Shown: positions 16,412 through 24,118 of the stretch, in pieces | Layout of the letters: the number at the start of each line of letters is the position of its first letter | Numbering within the stretch: the stretch's first letter is position 1 | NCBI RefSeq assembly: GCF_019599275.1 | Contig: NZ_JAHZTD010000005.1 | Span: 46,840-110,839 of the forward strand | From: Hymenobacter sp. HSC-4F20 | GTDB lineage: Bacteria; Bacteroidota; Bacteroidia; Cytophagales; Hymenobacteraceae | Length of the DNA: 64,000 bases | Direction of reading: 5' to 3' | Notes under the pieces: model-generated | Seen by the model: the letters and a program-made list of their open reading frames with translations, nothing else | Databases searched by the model: none | What the model was told of the DNA's origin: nothing | Program-made: the position numbers and the translations under genes

Positions 16412-17437
16412 GTGACGCAGCCTCTCCTTATTCGCCGCATTGTTGAGGAAATTCCGGAAGTGAAAACCTTCTGGCTGGAGCCCAGCCGGCCCCTACCCTA
16501 CCAGGCCGGCCAATACCTCACTTTGCTGCAGCCTCGCTACCCCGAGCTGCGGCGCTCCTATTCCATGTCCTCTACCCCCGGCCTTGACGCCGGACTGGCC
16601 ATTACCGTGCGGCGGGTGGCCAACGGCTTGTTTTCGCGGTGGCTGATTGACGAAGCGCAGGTAGGCGACGAGCTGCTGACGACCGGCGCCGGGGGCCTGT
16701 TTACGCTGCCCGACCCTAACCAGCTCCCCTACGAGCAGGTACTACTGTTTGCGGCCGGCAGCGGCATTACGCCAGTGTACTCTCTCCTGAAGGAAGTGCT
16801 TTACCATCAGCCTACGGTGCGGGTGCTGTTGGTGTATAGCAACCGCACGGTGGCCGCAACCATCTTTGGGACCGAGCTGCGCCAGCTGGCCGCGCAGTTT
16901 CCGGGCCGCTTTGCGCTGGAGCTGCTCTACAGCGACCATCCGAACCTGGCCCGTGCCCGGCTCTACAAAGACCTGCTGGTGCAGCTCGTGCGCCAGCACG
17001 CCACTACTACCCCCGACCGGATGCTGGCCTTTAGCTGCGGCCCCGGCGAGTACATGCGCATGTGTGGCTACGGCCTGCACGCCGCCGGCCTGCCCCCTAC
17101 ACGAATCCGGCGCGAGAATTTCGTGCTGCCCCCGCCCCTCAAGCGCGCCCTACCACCCGATACCGCCACCCACCGCGTCGTTATTGAAACGCCGCACCAG
17201 ACCCACACGGTGGTGGTTTCCTACCCCGATACTATTCTGAAAGCTGCGCGCGCTCAAGGCGTACTGCTGCCGTATAGCTGCGAGGCGGGCGTGTGCGGTA
17301 GCTGCACCATGCGCTGCCTGGAGGGCCAGGTGTGGCATTCCTACAACGAAGTCCTGACTGATCGGGACTTGGCCCACGGCCTCTGCCTTACCTGCACCGG
17401 TCACCCCGTAGGCGGCGACGTACGGCTGACTTTCTGA
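16412..17437 (+). CDS. PaaE-like ferredoxin-NADP(H) oxidoreductase with C-terminal 2Fe-2S domain
   Basis: 341 residues, beginning at a GTG; the next in-frame Met is 50 codons in, past the flavin domain start. Domains in order: FAD-binding barrel with R-R-S-Y-S-M-S-S (residues 47-54), NAD(P)-binding domain with A-A-G-S-G-I-T-P-V-Y-S (about 112-122) and S-C-G-P-G-E-Y-M, and a plant-type ferredoxin domain with C-E-A-G-V-C-G-S-C-T plus a distal Cys (C-L-T-C). This is the architecture of PaaE and other oxygenase reductases, which pass electrons from NADPH to an iron oxygenase. No oxygenase genes are nearby, so its partner is unknown. It lies 51 bases after the hydrolase gene and may share its transcript. 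Confidence 0.9.
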   Translation: MTQPLLIRRIVEEIPEVKTFWLEPSRPLPYQAGQYLTLLQPRYPELRRSYSMSSTPGLDAGLAITVRRVANGLFSRWLIDEAQVGDELLTTGAGGLFTLPDPNQLPYEQVLLFAAGSGITPVYSLLKEVLYHQPTVRVLLVYSNRTVAATIFGTELRQLAAQFPGRFALELLYSDHPNLARARLYKDLLVQLVRQHATTTPDRMLAFSCGPGEYMRMCGYGLHAAGLPPTRIRRENFVLPPPLKRALPPDTATHRVVIETPHQTHTVVVSYPDTILKAARAQGVLLPYSCEAGVCGSCTMRCLEGQVWHSYNEVLTDRDLAHGLCLTCTGHPVGGDVRLTF

Positions 17438-17452
17438 GCTGCCTGCAAAACG

Positions 17453-17540
17453 TGTCATCCTGAGCCGGGCGAAAGACCTTTACCGAAGACAGCTAACTGA
17501 CTACCACTGGTAAAGATCCTTCGCCTGGCTCAGGATGACA
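17453..17540. repeat. Dispersed inverted-repeat element, TGTCATCCTGAGCC type
   Basis: Perfect 14-bp ends TGTCATCCTGAGCC/GGCTCAGGATGACA, with the pairing continuing imperfectly inward (GGGCGAAAGACCTTTACC against a near complement) for about 32 bp per arm and a spacer of about 24 bases. The same end sequence recurs in variant form at 46528 and 51193. It lies between convergent genes and has no coding capacity. Confidence 0.8.
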
Positions 17541-17558
17541 GGAAAATTCAAAAGAGCA

Positions 17559-19991
17559 CTACCCCACCACCAGCTCCGTAAACCCGGCACTAATTGCCAC
17601 ACCGGGAAGCGTGAGGCCGGTTTCCGTGGTTACGTCGGTGGCGGCGGCGGGCTGGCCGTCAGTGCTGAAGGCGGTAGCCGGGAAAGGCAGGCCGTGCAGC
17701 ACCACGCGGTAGGTAGTCCAGGTGGGCTGGAAGTCGCCTTCGATGTGCTGTTGAAGCAATAGTCCTTGATCGGAGCCGGTTACGGTAAAGCGGCGCGTGG
17801 TGCTCTGGCCCTGCTGGTAGCCGTAGCCTTCGCCTCCGTCTTCGTATAGCACGCTGGCTTCGGTGCCCTTCTTGTAGTACACGTGCAGGGTAATTTCCTC
17901 CACGGTTTTCTCGCCTACGTACTGCATCAGGGGGTACATGGGCACCACAGCCCCGGCCTTGATGAACAGCGGAATCCGGGTAAGGTCGGCGGAGGCCCAT
18001 ACTTCGGCACCGCCGGCTTTGGCCTCATCGGTCCAGTAGTAGAACCAGTCGCCGCGGGGTAGGTACATCCAGCGGCCATCGGCGCCAGGCGTAGTGATGG
18101 GGCACACCAGCAGATGGTCGCCGAGGCTGAACTCGGCCATGCGCAGGTAGGTATCGGTATCGGTCTGGTCGAGGAAAGCCAGGGGGCGCAGCATGGGCGT
18201 GCCGGCTTGGGCATACTGCCAGAACGTGGTGTACATGTAGGGCAGCAGGCGGTAGCGCAGCTCAATAAAGCTGCGGGCTATGGCCATAAAGTCTTCCCCG
18301 AACGACCAGGGCTCCTGGTCGCCGTGGTCGCCGGAGCTGTGGGTGCGGAAGAACGGGTGGAACGCGCCCAGGGCCACCCAGCGCACGTACAGCTCGCCGT
18401 CGGGCGTGTCGATAAAGCCCCCAATATCGGAGCCGATAAAGCTGAACCCCGAAATGCTCAGGCGCTGGCACTGAATGTTGGCCAGCCACAGGTGCTCCCA
18501 GGAGGCAATGTTGTCGCCGGTCCAGCCGGAGGAGTAGCGCTGCCCGCCCGCGTAGGTGCTGCGGGTAATGGTGAAGGGCCGGTTGGGGTAGCTGAACTGC
18601 TTGACGCCGGCTGCCGTGGCGCGCGCCATCTGCATGCCGTAGATGTTGTGCGCCTTGCGGTGGGAGCCGGCGTGGCCTTCGTAGTGGAAGCGCACGTCAT
18701 CCGGGAAGGTGCCCTTCTCGAACACGGCGGGCTCGTTCATATCGTTCCAGACGCCCTTTACGCCGGTTTCCTGAATTAGCCCTTTAAAGAGGCCGGCCCA
18801 CCACTCGCGCACCTCGGGGCGGGTATAGTCGGGGAAGTTGCAGAGGCCGGGCCACACCGAGCCCTTCATCAGGGGGCCATCGGCGCGGCGGCAGAAGTAG
18901 TCGTTTTTCAGGCCCTCCTGGTACACCGGGTAGTCGGGGTCAATCTTGATGCCGGGGTCAATGATGACGATGGTTTTGAAGCCATCTTCGGCCAGCTCCT
19001 GCACCATGCGCTTGGGGTCGGGGAAGTGGGTAGGGCTCCAGGTAAAGCATCGGTACCCATCCATGTAGTCGATGTCGAGGTAGAGCGCGTCGCAGGGGAT
19101 TTTCCGCTCGCGGAAGCCCTGGGCAATGGCTTTGAACTGGCTTTCGGGAAAGTAGCTCCACTTGCACTGGTGGTAGCCCAGGGCCCAGAGGGGGGGCAGC
19201 TCGGGCGGGGCCGTCAGGCGGGTGTACTCCTGGGTTACTTCCAGCAAGGAGGGGCCGTAGATGAAATAGTAGTTCATCTCGCCGCCCTGGGCCCAGAACG
19301 AGGCTACGTCGGCGCGCTCCGCCGCAAAATCGAAACTCGCCTTAAACGTGTTGTCGAAGAAGATGCCGTGGGCCGTTTTCTGGTGCAGGGCCAGGAAAAA
19401 CGGAATGTTCTTGTAGAGCGGATCAGAACCCTTCTGGTAGCCGTAGGTATCAGTGCCCCAGTTGGTGAACTGGCGGCCGCGCAGGTTCATGTTGTCGGGC
19501 TTGTCGCCGAGGCCGTAGTAGTGGGCACCGCTTTGCACCAGCTTGCTCATCTTCACGATGTCGTTGCCGGTTTCGTACTCGTACTCCCAGTGGAAGCCCT
19601 TCTCATCTTCGCTCAGCACCAGGCCCGAGCGGTTGAGGACGCGGGTGCGCAGGTTTTCCTTGTCGACGACGCAAATCAGGCGGTCGGTGGTGATGCGGTA
19701 ATGGTCGGGCTTTTCGCGGAACTCCAGAAACTCCAGCTCCTGGCGCGTGGGCACGCCCTCGGGGAAAGCGTAGCTGAAATCAGTGGGGAAACCCGCTTCG
19801 GTGGCGTAGCGAAAGCGCAGTACTTTATCCGTGATGACCTGCAAACAAAGCTGCACGTCATTATCGCAACGAAAAATAAAATCAGTGCCTTGCCGCTCGC
19901 TGTGCACCACCCGGCCGGGGTAGAATTCCTGCCTGGATCGGGCGGCCAGGTCATTGACCATGTAATTGTTTTCCTGAATATTGTCGGCCAT
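17559..19991 (-). CDS. GH31 alpha-glucosidase
   Basis: 810 residues from the start MADNIQENNY at 19991. Order: N-terminal beta-sandwich, then the GH31 barrel with W-A-L-G-Y-H-Q-C-K-W-S-Y-F, D-I-D-Y-M-D-G-Y-R-C-F-T-W, the nucleophile motif G-V-W-N-D-M-N-E-P-A-V-F, and F-I-G-S-D-I-G-G-F before H-S-S-G-D-H-G-D-Q-E-P-W, the acid/base region. C-terminal beta domains and a DUF5110-like end follow. No signal peptide is seen, so it probably acts in the cytoplasm on alpha-glucan oligomers such as maltodextrin or glycogen fragments. It is divergent from the half-synthase gene and close to the GlgB gene, which fits a glycogen turnover locus. Confidence 0.95.
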   Translation of the reverse strand: MADNIQENNYMVNDLAARSRQEFYPGRVVHSERQGTDFIFRCDNDVQLCLQVITDKVLRFRYATEAGFPTDFSYAFPEGVPTRQELEFLEFREKPDHYRITTDRLICVVDKENLRTRVLNRSGLVLSEDEKGFHWEYEYETGNDIVKMSKLVQSGAHYYGLGDKPDNMNLRGRQFTNWGTDTYGYQKGSDPLYKNIPFFLALHQKTAHGIFFDNTFKASFDFAAERADVASFWAQGGEMNYYFIYGPSLLEVTQEYTRLTAPPELPPLWALGYHQCKWSYFPESQFKAIAQGFRERKIPCDALYLDIDYMDGYRCFTWSPTHFPDPKRMVQELAEDGFKTIVIIDPGIKIDPDYPVYQEGLKNDYFCRRADGPLMKGSVWPGLCNFPDYTRPEVREWWAGLFKGLIQETGVKGVWNDMNEPAVFEKGTFPDDVRFHYEGHAGSHRKAHNIYGMQMARATAAGVKQFSYPNRPFTITRSTYAGGQRYSSGWTGDNIASWEHLWLANIQCQRLSISGFSFIGSDIGGFIDTPDGELYVRWVALGAFHPFFRTHSSGDHGDQEPWSFGEDFMAIARSFIELRYRLLPYMYTTFWQYAQAGTPMLRPLAFLDQTDTDTYLRMAEFSLGDHLLVCPITTPGADGRWMYLPRGDWFYYWTDEAKAGGAEVWASADLTRIPLFIKAGAVVPMYPLMQYVGEKTVEEITLHVYYKKGTEASVLYEDGGEGYGYQQGQSTTRRFTVTGSDQGLLLQQHIEGDFQPTWTTYRVVLHGLPFPATAFSTDGQPAAATDVTTETGLTLPGVAISAGFTELVVG

Positions 19992-20059
19992 GCTGGTAAA
20001 TTTCGAGGGAGAGGAGGCAATATAACCCCAGACGCAACGGTCGGACGCTACACAGCCGG

Positions 20060-20067
20060 CAAAGGTA
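20060..20067 (-). promoter_or_regulatory. -7 box (TACCTTTG) for the GH31 gene
   Basis: An exact TAnnTTTG match on the minus strand, 68 bases upstream of the ATG at 19991. No clear -33 element is seen. Confidence 0.45.
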
Positions 20068-20171
20068 AAAATGTTCCGGGCCACCGTAGGCCGTACTCAG
20101 CTGTAGTTTTCCGGCGGCCCGCTATAAAAGCACCATGGGTAGCTTTTTTCTCTACCTTGCCATACCTCGTC

Positions 20172-20201
20172 ATGCCCGCCGCTCATTTATTCTGTTTATG
20201 A
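20172..20201 (+). CDS. Possible nine-codon leader peptide
   Basis: ATG at 20172 opens a short frame, MPAAHLFCL, whose TGA overlaps the next gene's ATG in ATGA. It sits 11 bases after a TACCTTGC box at 20153-20160. If translated it would couple ribosomes to the half-synthase gene. The evidence is position only. Confidence 0.25.
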   Translation: MPAAHLFCL

Positions 20202-21328
20202 TTTCCGCCCCGTTTTCCGTGTTATTGCTTGGTTGGGATGAGGCACCCCAAGCCGGCGGGCCCTCTTTGCCCGGTGTACGCTCCTTGGTGCAGGCTCTGG
20301 CAGCACGCACGCCCCTCTCAGTGATAGTGCCCCGCCTACCTGAGCCCCCCTTCACTACCCCCGCCTCTACCCGCATTACCAGTCTGGCTAACCTGACGCG
20401 GGCCGAGGCCCAAGCCCCCCGCCCGCGCCCCGACCAGCGGCCCGGCGCCTGGCAGCGGCCGGCGGCGCCCTACCTCGGAGCCTCGGCTCTCGCGGAAGCA
20501 GCGGGGCCAACTTCCTACCTGGCGGCTTCCGATGGTACCTGGCAGACACCGGCTGCTCCTTACCTGGGTGCTACCCCCGCCCCTGCCTTGAACGCTGCCT
20601 CTTCTCAAGTGGAGGGTACGTCTATTGCGGTGTTGCCCGATGGCCGCCCTGCCGCCGAGGCTTTTGCTACCCCTGCGGCAGCCGCAGACCCTACCCCGCT
20701 TACCAAGCTTTCACCGGCTGAGCTACTGCTCAATGAGGATGACTTTGCGGGAGAAGCCGCTGAGCCCGATGCCACGGAAGCGGCCGACCTAAGCCAGCCC
20801 GCCAATGACCTGGCACCCGAAGCCGAGGCTCACCCCGTCGCCCCGCCGCAACTGGCCACCCTCCCCGATGCCCTGGTTGCCCTCGGCAATACCCAAACGT
20901 CGGATGCCGACCTTAATTTTCAGGTGATTCAGTACGCGCGCTTTGCTACCCGCCGGGCCCTGCTGGAAGAATTCTCGGTGGTGTATGCCATCGACTGGAC
21001 GACGTGGCTGGCGGCCATGGAAATCCGGCAGCAAACCGGCCGGCCGCTGGTGCTGCACGTGCACAGCCTGGCCCAGGACCGCACCACCCACGCCGACCGT
21101 GGCTGGGCGCTGGCCCTGGAGCGCCTGGCCCTGCGCCGCGCCGACGTAGTGCTGGCCGCCACCGAGCAGGTAGCCGAGCTGCTGCTGAGCCGCTACTCCT
21201 ACCTGGCCCCACGCCTGCAAGTGCTGGACCCCACCGACACCGAAACCCTACATACTACCCTGCGCCAACTGGGCAACGGCTTACCCGTGCGCCAACTGCC
21301 CGCGCCTTTTTTTCCGCCTACTGCATGA
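20198..21328 (+). CDS. Truncated glycogen-synthase-like protein (N-terminal GT half only)
   Basis: 376 residues from ATG 20198. The start F-S-V-L-L-L-G-W-D-E-A-P-Q-A-G-G-P matches the opening GWE-P...GG loop of Bacteroidota GT4-type glycogen synthases. Residues 250-350 (Q-V-I-Q-Y-A-R-F-A, V-V-Y-A-I-D-W-T-T-W-L-A-A, T-G-R-P-L-V-L-H-V-H-S, A-D-V-V-L-A-A-T-E-Q-V) match the second part of that N-terminal domain, but the usual His of the H-D-W motif is Ile. Between them is a Pro/Ala-rich acidic insert with W-Q-x-P-A-A-P-Y-L-G-A twice (near residues 85 and 115). The C-terminal nucleotide-sugar-binding half is absent. It overlaps the YdeI gene by ATGA. Probably not a working transferase. Confidence 0.7.
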   Translation: MISAPFSVLLLGWDEAPQAGGPSLPGVRSLVQALAARTPLSVIVPRLPEPPFTTPASTRITSLANLTRAEAQAPRPRPDQRPGAWQRPAAPYLGASALAEAAGPTSYLAASDGTWQTPAAPYLGATPAPALNAASSQVEGTSIAVLPDGRPAAEAFATPAAAADPTPLTKLSPAELLLNEDDFAGEAAEPDATEAADLSQPANDLAPEAEAHPVAPPQLATLPDALVALGNTQTSDADLNFQVIQYARFATRRALLEEFSVVYAIDWTTWLAAMEIRQQTGRPLVLHVHSLAQDRTTHADRGWALALERLALRRADVVLAATEQVAELLLSRYSYLAPRLQVLDPTDTETLHTTLRQLGNGLPVRQLPAPFFPPTA

Positions 21329-21807
21329 GTACTGAAACCCCTCTTCGCCACGAATTTGATGCCCCCCTGGAAATGGACGGGGCCGACAGCGGCGTGTTCC
21401 TGGTAGTTCCTTTCAGCGTACCCGAGGTGTACGGCACCAAAGGCCCGCTGCCCGTGCGCGGCACCGTAGACGGCTTCCCTATCCGGCTGAACCTGGTGCC
21501 CATGGGCGACGGCCAGCACATGATCAGCATCCGCAAGGAAGTGCGCAACGCCATCAACAAAACCTGGACCGACACGGTGCACGTGGTGCTGGAGCGCGAC
21601 ACCGATTCCAGCGGCATTGAGCTACCCGACGACCTGAAGTACGCCCTGGAACGGGCCGGCCTGCAAGTAAATTTTGATGCCCTCCCCTACACCCAGCGCA
21701 AAGAGCTGGCCCAACGGGTAGCTCGCACCAAAAAGCCCGAAGCCCGCGCCCAACGCATTGAAGACGCCCTGGGACAAGCTCAGTCCGGCCGCAAAACCAA
21801 GCACTAA
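21325..21807 (+). CDS. DUF1905/YdeI-type protein
   Basis: 160 residues. Residues 1-95 are a DUF1905 beta domain (G-V-F-L-V-V-P-F-S-V-P-E-V-Y-G-T-K-G, then P-V-R-G-T-V-D-G-F-P and M-I-S-I-R-K-E-V-R-N). The C-terminal part (L-P-Y-T-Q-R-K-E-L, K-K-P-E-A-R-A-Q-R-I-E) is the YdeI/OmdA-like segment seen in proteins annotated as bacteriocin-protection or OmpD-associated. The biochemical role of this family is not established. The ATGA overlap with the half-synthase gene implies translational coupling and a shared task. A separate YdeI-type gene lies at 32621. Confidence 0.85.
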   Translation: MSTETPLRHEFDAPLEMDGADSGVFLVVPFSVPEVYGTKGPLPVRGTVDGFPIRLNLVPMGDGQHMISIRKEVRNAINKTWTDTVHVVLERDTDSSGIELPDDLKYALERAGLQVNFDALPYTQRKELAQRVARTKKPEARAQRIEDALGQAQSGRKTKH

Positions 21808-21824
21808 CCCTTACTGCTCTTCCA

Positions 21825-21878
21825 TGAAAACGCTAGTGGCTTCTTTCCTGCTCAGGAAAGAAGCCACTAGCGTTTTCA
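21825..21878. terminator. 26-bp perfect hairpin between convergent genes
   Basis: Arms 21825-21850 and 21853-21878 are perfect complements with only two bases between them. The stem includes an A4 run on one side and T4 on the other (TGAAAACG.../...CGTTTTCA), so it can act on both strands. It separates the YdeI and GlgB genes. Confidence 0.8.
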
Positions 21879-21897
21879 GCTTATCCGGCACAAATAG

Positions 21898-23946
21898 CTA
21901 CACCCTGCCCAGCACCAGCACCGTGCGGCTCGTGACGTAGAGGCTGAGCCGGTGCACGCCGTCTTCCTCAAAGGTTTCGTAGGTGTAGTTATTGTCGATG
22001 CGGGTGAAGCCGCCGAACTCGGCATCGTCGGAGTTGAGCAGGATGCGGTAGCGGCCGGCGTGGGGCACGTAGAAGCGGTAGTCGGGCACGCTCCGGTCGA
22101 CGTGGAAGCTGAACACGAAAATCAGACCGCCCCGCTCGAAGATGAGGACCTGGTTGTGGGAGTCAATGTTCAGCTCCCGGGCAGGGGTAGCGGCCAGCAG
22201 GCGCGTGGTTTTCGCCAGCTTAATCATCGACTTATCGAACTGCAGCAGAAACTGGTACTTCAGGTCGGGGTTGTCGGCCAGGCTCCACTGGCGGCGGGCG
22301 AAGTGGTGGCTCCAGTTGTTACCCTGCCGCGGAAAGTCCACCCACTCCGGGTGGCCGAACTCATTGCCGATAAAATTGAGGTAGGCTTCGCCGCCCAAAC
22401 TCAGGGTAGCCAGCCGAATGAGCTTGTGCAGGGCAATGCCCCGGGCCGCAACGGGGTCGGGGTCATCTTTGTGCATGTGCTCATAAATGGCCTTGTCCAG
22501 CAGCCAGTGGGCCAGGGTTTTGTCGCCTACCAGGGCCTGGTCGTGGCTTTCGGCGTAGGCGACGGTCTTTTCGCCTAGCCGACGGTTGGTGAGCGTGTAC
22601 CACAGGTCGTGCAGGTTCCAGTCTTCGTCGCGGGTGTGTTTGAGCAGCTTAATCCAGTAGTCCGGGATGCCCATGCCCAGGCGAAAATCGAAACCCATGC
22701 CGCCTTCCTCAATGGGCCGGCACAGGCCGGGCATGCCGCTCATGTCTTCGGCAATCAGTAGGGCGCTGCGCTTCACCTCCCGCACGAGGGTAGTAGCCAG
22801 CTGCAGGTACAGAATGGCGTCGTCGTCGGCCTCGGGCCCGAAATACCGGTCGTAGGAGCCAAACGCTACCCCCTCGCCGTGATGGAGGTAGAGCATGGAG
22901 GTGATGCCATCGAAACGGAAGCCGTCGAAGTGAAACTCTTCCAGCCAGTAGCGCAGGTTGCTGAGCAGAAACTGCTGCACTTCGGGTTTGCCGTAGTTGA
23001 AGAGCTTGGAATCCCAGCCCGGATGGTCGCCACGCGCGCCTTCGTGGAAATACTGGTGGCCGGAGCCGTCGAAGTTGGCCAGGCCCTCGGCTTCGTTTTT
23101 TACGGCGTGGGAGTGCACCACGTCCAGCAAAACGGCAATGCCGCGGTTGTGGGCCTCGTTGATGAGGTGCTTGAGTTCCTCAGGCGTGCCGAAGCGCGAG
23201 GATACGGCGAAGAAATTGGCCACATGGTAGCCGAAAGAGCCATAGTACGGGTGCTCCATCACGGCCATCAGCTGCAGGCAGTTGTAGCCTTCCTGCTGAA
23301 TGCGGGGCAGGACTTGCTCGGCAAACTCGAGGTAGGAGCCTACCTTGGCTTCTTCGAGGGCCATGCCTACGTGCGCCTCATAGATAAACGGCTCCCGCAC
23401 GAAATTCGGGACCCGAAATTTCTGATCGGTCCAGACGAAGGGCGTTTCCGGCTTCCAGACCTGCCCGGCAAAATCCTTGGTTTCGGGGTTCTGCACGGCC
23501 CGGCGCAACATGGCGGGCAAACGGTCTTTACCCCCCTCGCGGGTTACGACGTGCACTTTGTAAAGCGAATGATGGGTTAGGCGGTCTTGGTACTCTTTAT
23601 CGGCCAGAAACACCTCCCACACGCCATTCTTACCGCGCGTAAGGGGGGTAGCCTGCCGGTCCCAACCATTGAAGTCACCAACCAAATACACTGCTTCGGC
23701 AGCCGGGGCCCACTCGCGGAACCAGTAGCCGCGGCGGCGCCCATCGTAGTTGAGGCCAAGGTGCTGGTGGGCTTGCGCAAACCGGCTCAGAGAGCCACAC
23801 TCGGCCACAATGTCGCTGAGGCGCTGGGCCAGACGCTGTTGGCGCCGGAGCAGCACCGGCTCGTAGGGCATCAGCCAGGGGTCTTGCTGCACCAGCAGGA
23901 GCGTTGGTTCGGCGGTGTCGGCGGCGGTAAGCAGGTCTGGAGTCAT
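21898..23946 (-). CDS. glgB: 1,4-alpha-glucan branching enzyme, eukaryotic-type GH13
   Basis: 682 residues, the length of eukaryotic-type branching enzymes. Domains: CBM48-like N-terminus (W-F-R-E-W-A-P-A-A-E-A-V-Y-L-V-G-D-F-N-G-W), GH13 barrel with L-D-V-V-H-S-H-A, D-G-F-R-F-D-G-I-T-S-M-L-Y (nucleophile Asp), L-I-A-E-D-M-S-G-M-P (acid/base Glu) and E-S-H-D-Q-A-L-V-G-D-K-T (third carboxylate), then a C-terminal all-beta domain. It makes the alpha-1,6 branches of glycogen in the cytoplasm. The start at 23946 is preferred over one 30 codons upstream, which lacks family similarity. It converges on the half-synthase/YdeI pair. Confidence 0.95.
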   Translation of the reverse strand: MTPDLLTAADTAEPTLLLVQQDPWLMPYEPVLLRRQQRLAQRLSDIVAECGSLSRFAQAHQHLGLNYDGRRRGYWFREWAPAAEAVYLVGDFNGWDRQATPLTRGKNGVWEVFLADKEYQDRLTHHSLYKVHVVTREGGKDRLPAMLRRAVQNPETKDFAGQVWKPETPFVWTDQKFRVPNFVREPFIYEAHVGMALEEAKVGSYLEFAEQVLPRIQQEGYNCLQLMAVMEHPYYGSFGYHVANFFAVSSRFGTPEELKHLINEAHNRGIAVLLDVVHSHAVKNEAEGLANFDGSGHQYFHEGARGDHPGWDSKLFNYGKPEVQQFLLSNLRYWLEEFHFDGFRFDGITSMLYLHHGEGVAFGSYDRYFGPEADDDAILYLQLATTLVREVKRSALLIAEDMSGMPGLCRPIEEGGMGFDFRLGMGIPDYWIKLLKHTRDEDWNLHDLWYTLTNRRLGEKTVAYAESHDQALVGDKTLAHWLLDKAIYEHMHKDDPDPVAARGIALHKLIRLATLSLGGEAYLNFIGNEFGHPEWVDFPRQGNNWSHHFARRQWSLADNPDLKYQFLLQFDKSMIKLAKTTRLLAATPARELNIDSHNQVLIFERGGLIFVFSFHVDRSVPDYRFYVPHAGRYRILLNSDDAEFGGFTRIDNNYTYETFEEDGVHRLSLYVTSRTVLVLGRV

Positions 23947-23973
23947 AGCGCAAAACGGAAAGTCGGTCGGGCC

Positions 23974-23981
23974 CAAAGCTA
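23974..23981 (-). promoter_or_regulatory. -7 box (TAGCTTTG) for glgB
   Basis: An exact TAnnTTTG match on the minus strand that ends 27 bases upstream of the ATG at 23946. Confidence 0.5.
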
Positions 23982-24106
23982 CAGGATTCGTCGAAGTCTT
24001 AGTAGGACGATGAGTTGCAGGCTGAGTACGGCACAAGAATATCGGACAGTACAGGTCTTTCCTCCAGACTCAGATTGCTGGGGGCGCTACGTGCAACCGG
24101 GTATGC

Positions 24107-24114
24107 TACCTTTA
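24107..24114 (+). promoter_or_regulatory. -7-like box (TACCTTTA) abutting the ggt start
   Basis: One mismatch from TAnnTTTG. It ends four bases before the ATG at 24119, implying a leaderless or near-leaderless transcript. Confidence 0.4.
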
Positions 24115-24118
24115 CTCT

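Noticed and set aside
16412..17437. Part of a phenylacetate-degradation (paa) operon
   Set aside because: Only the PaaE-like reductase is present; none of paaABCD or other paa genes is nearby.
17453..17540. Possible insertion sequence
   Set aside because: Inverted ends exist but there is no transposase frame or clear target duplication; a small noncoding repeat fits better.
19026..20201. A 391-codon plus-strand frame opposite the GH31 gene
   Set aside because: It is antisense to conserved GH31 sequence; only its last nine codons, which start at a separate ATG, are kept as a possible leader.
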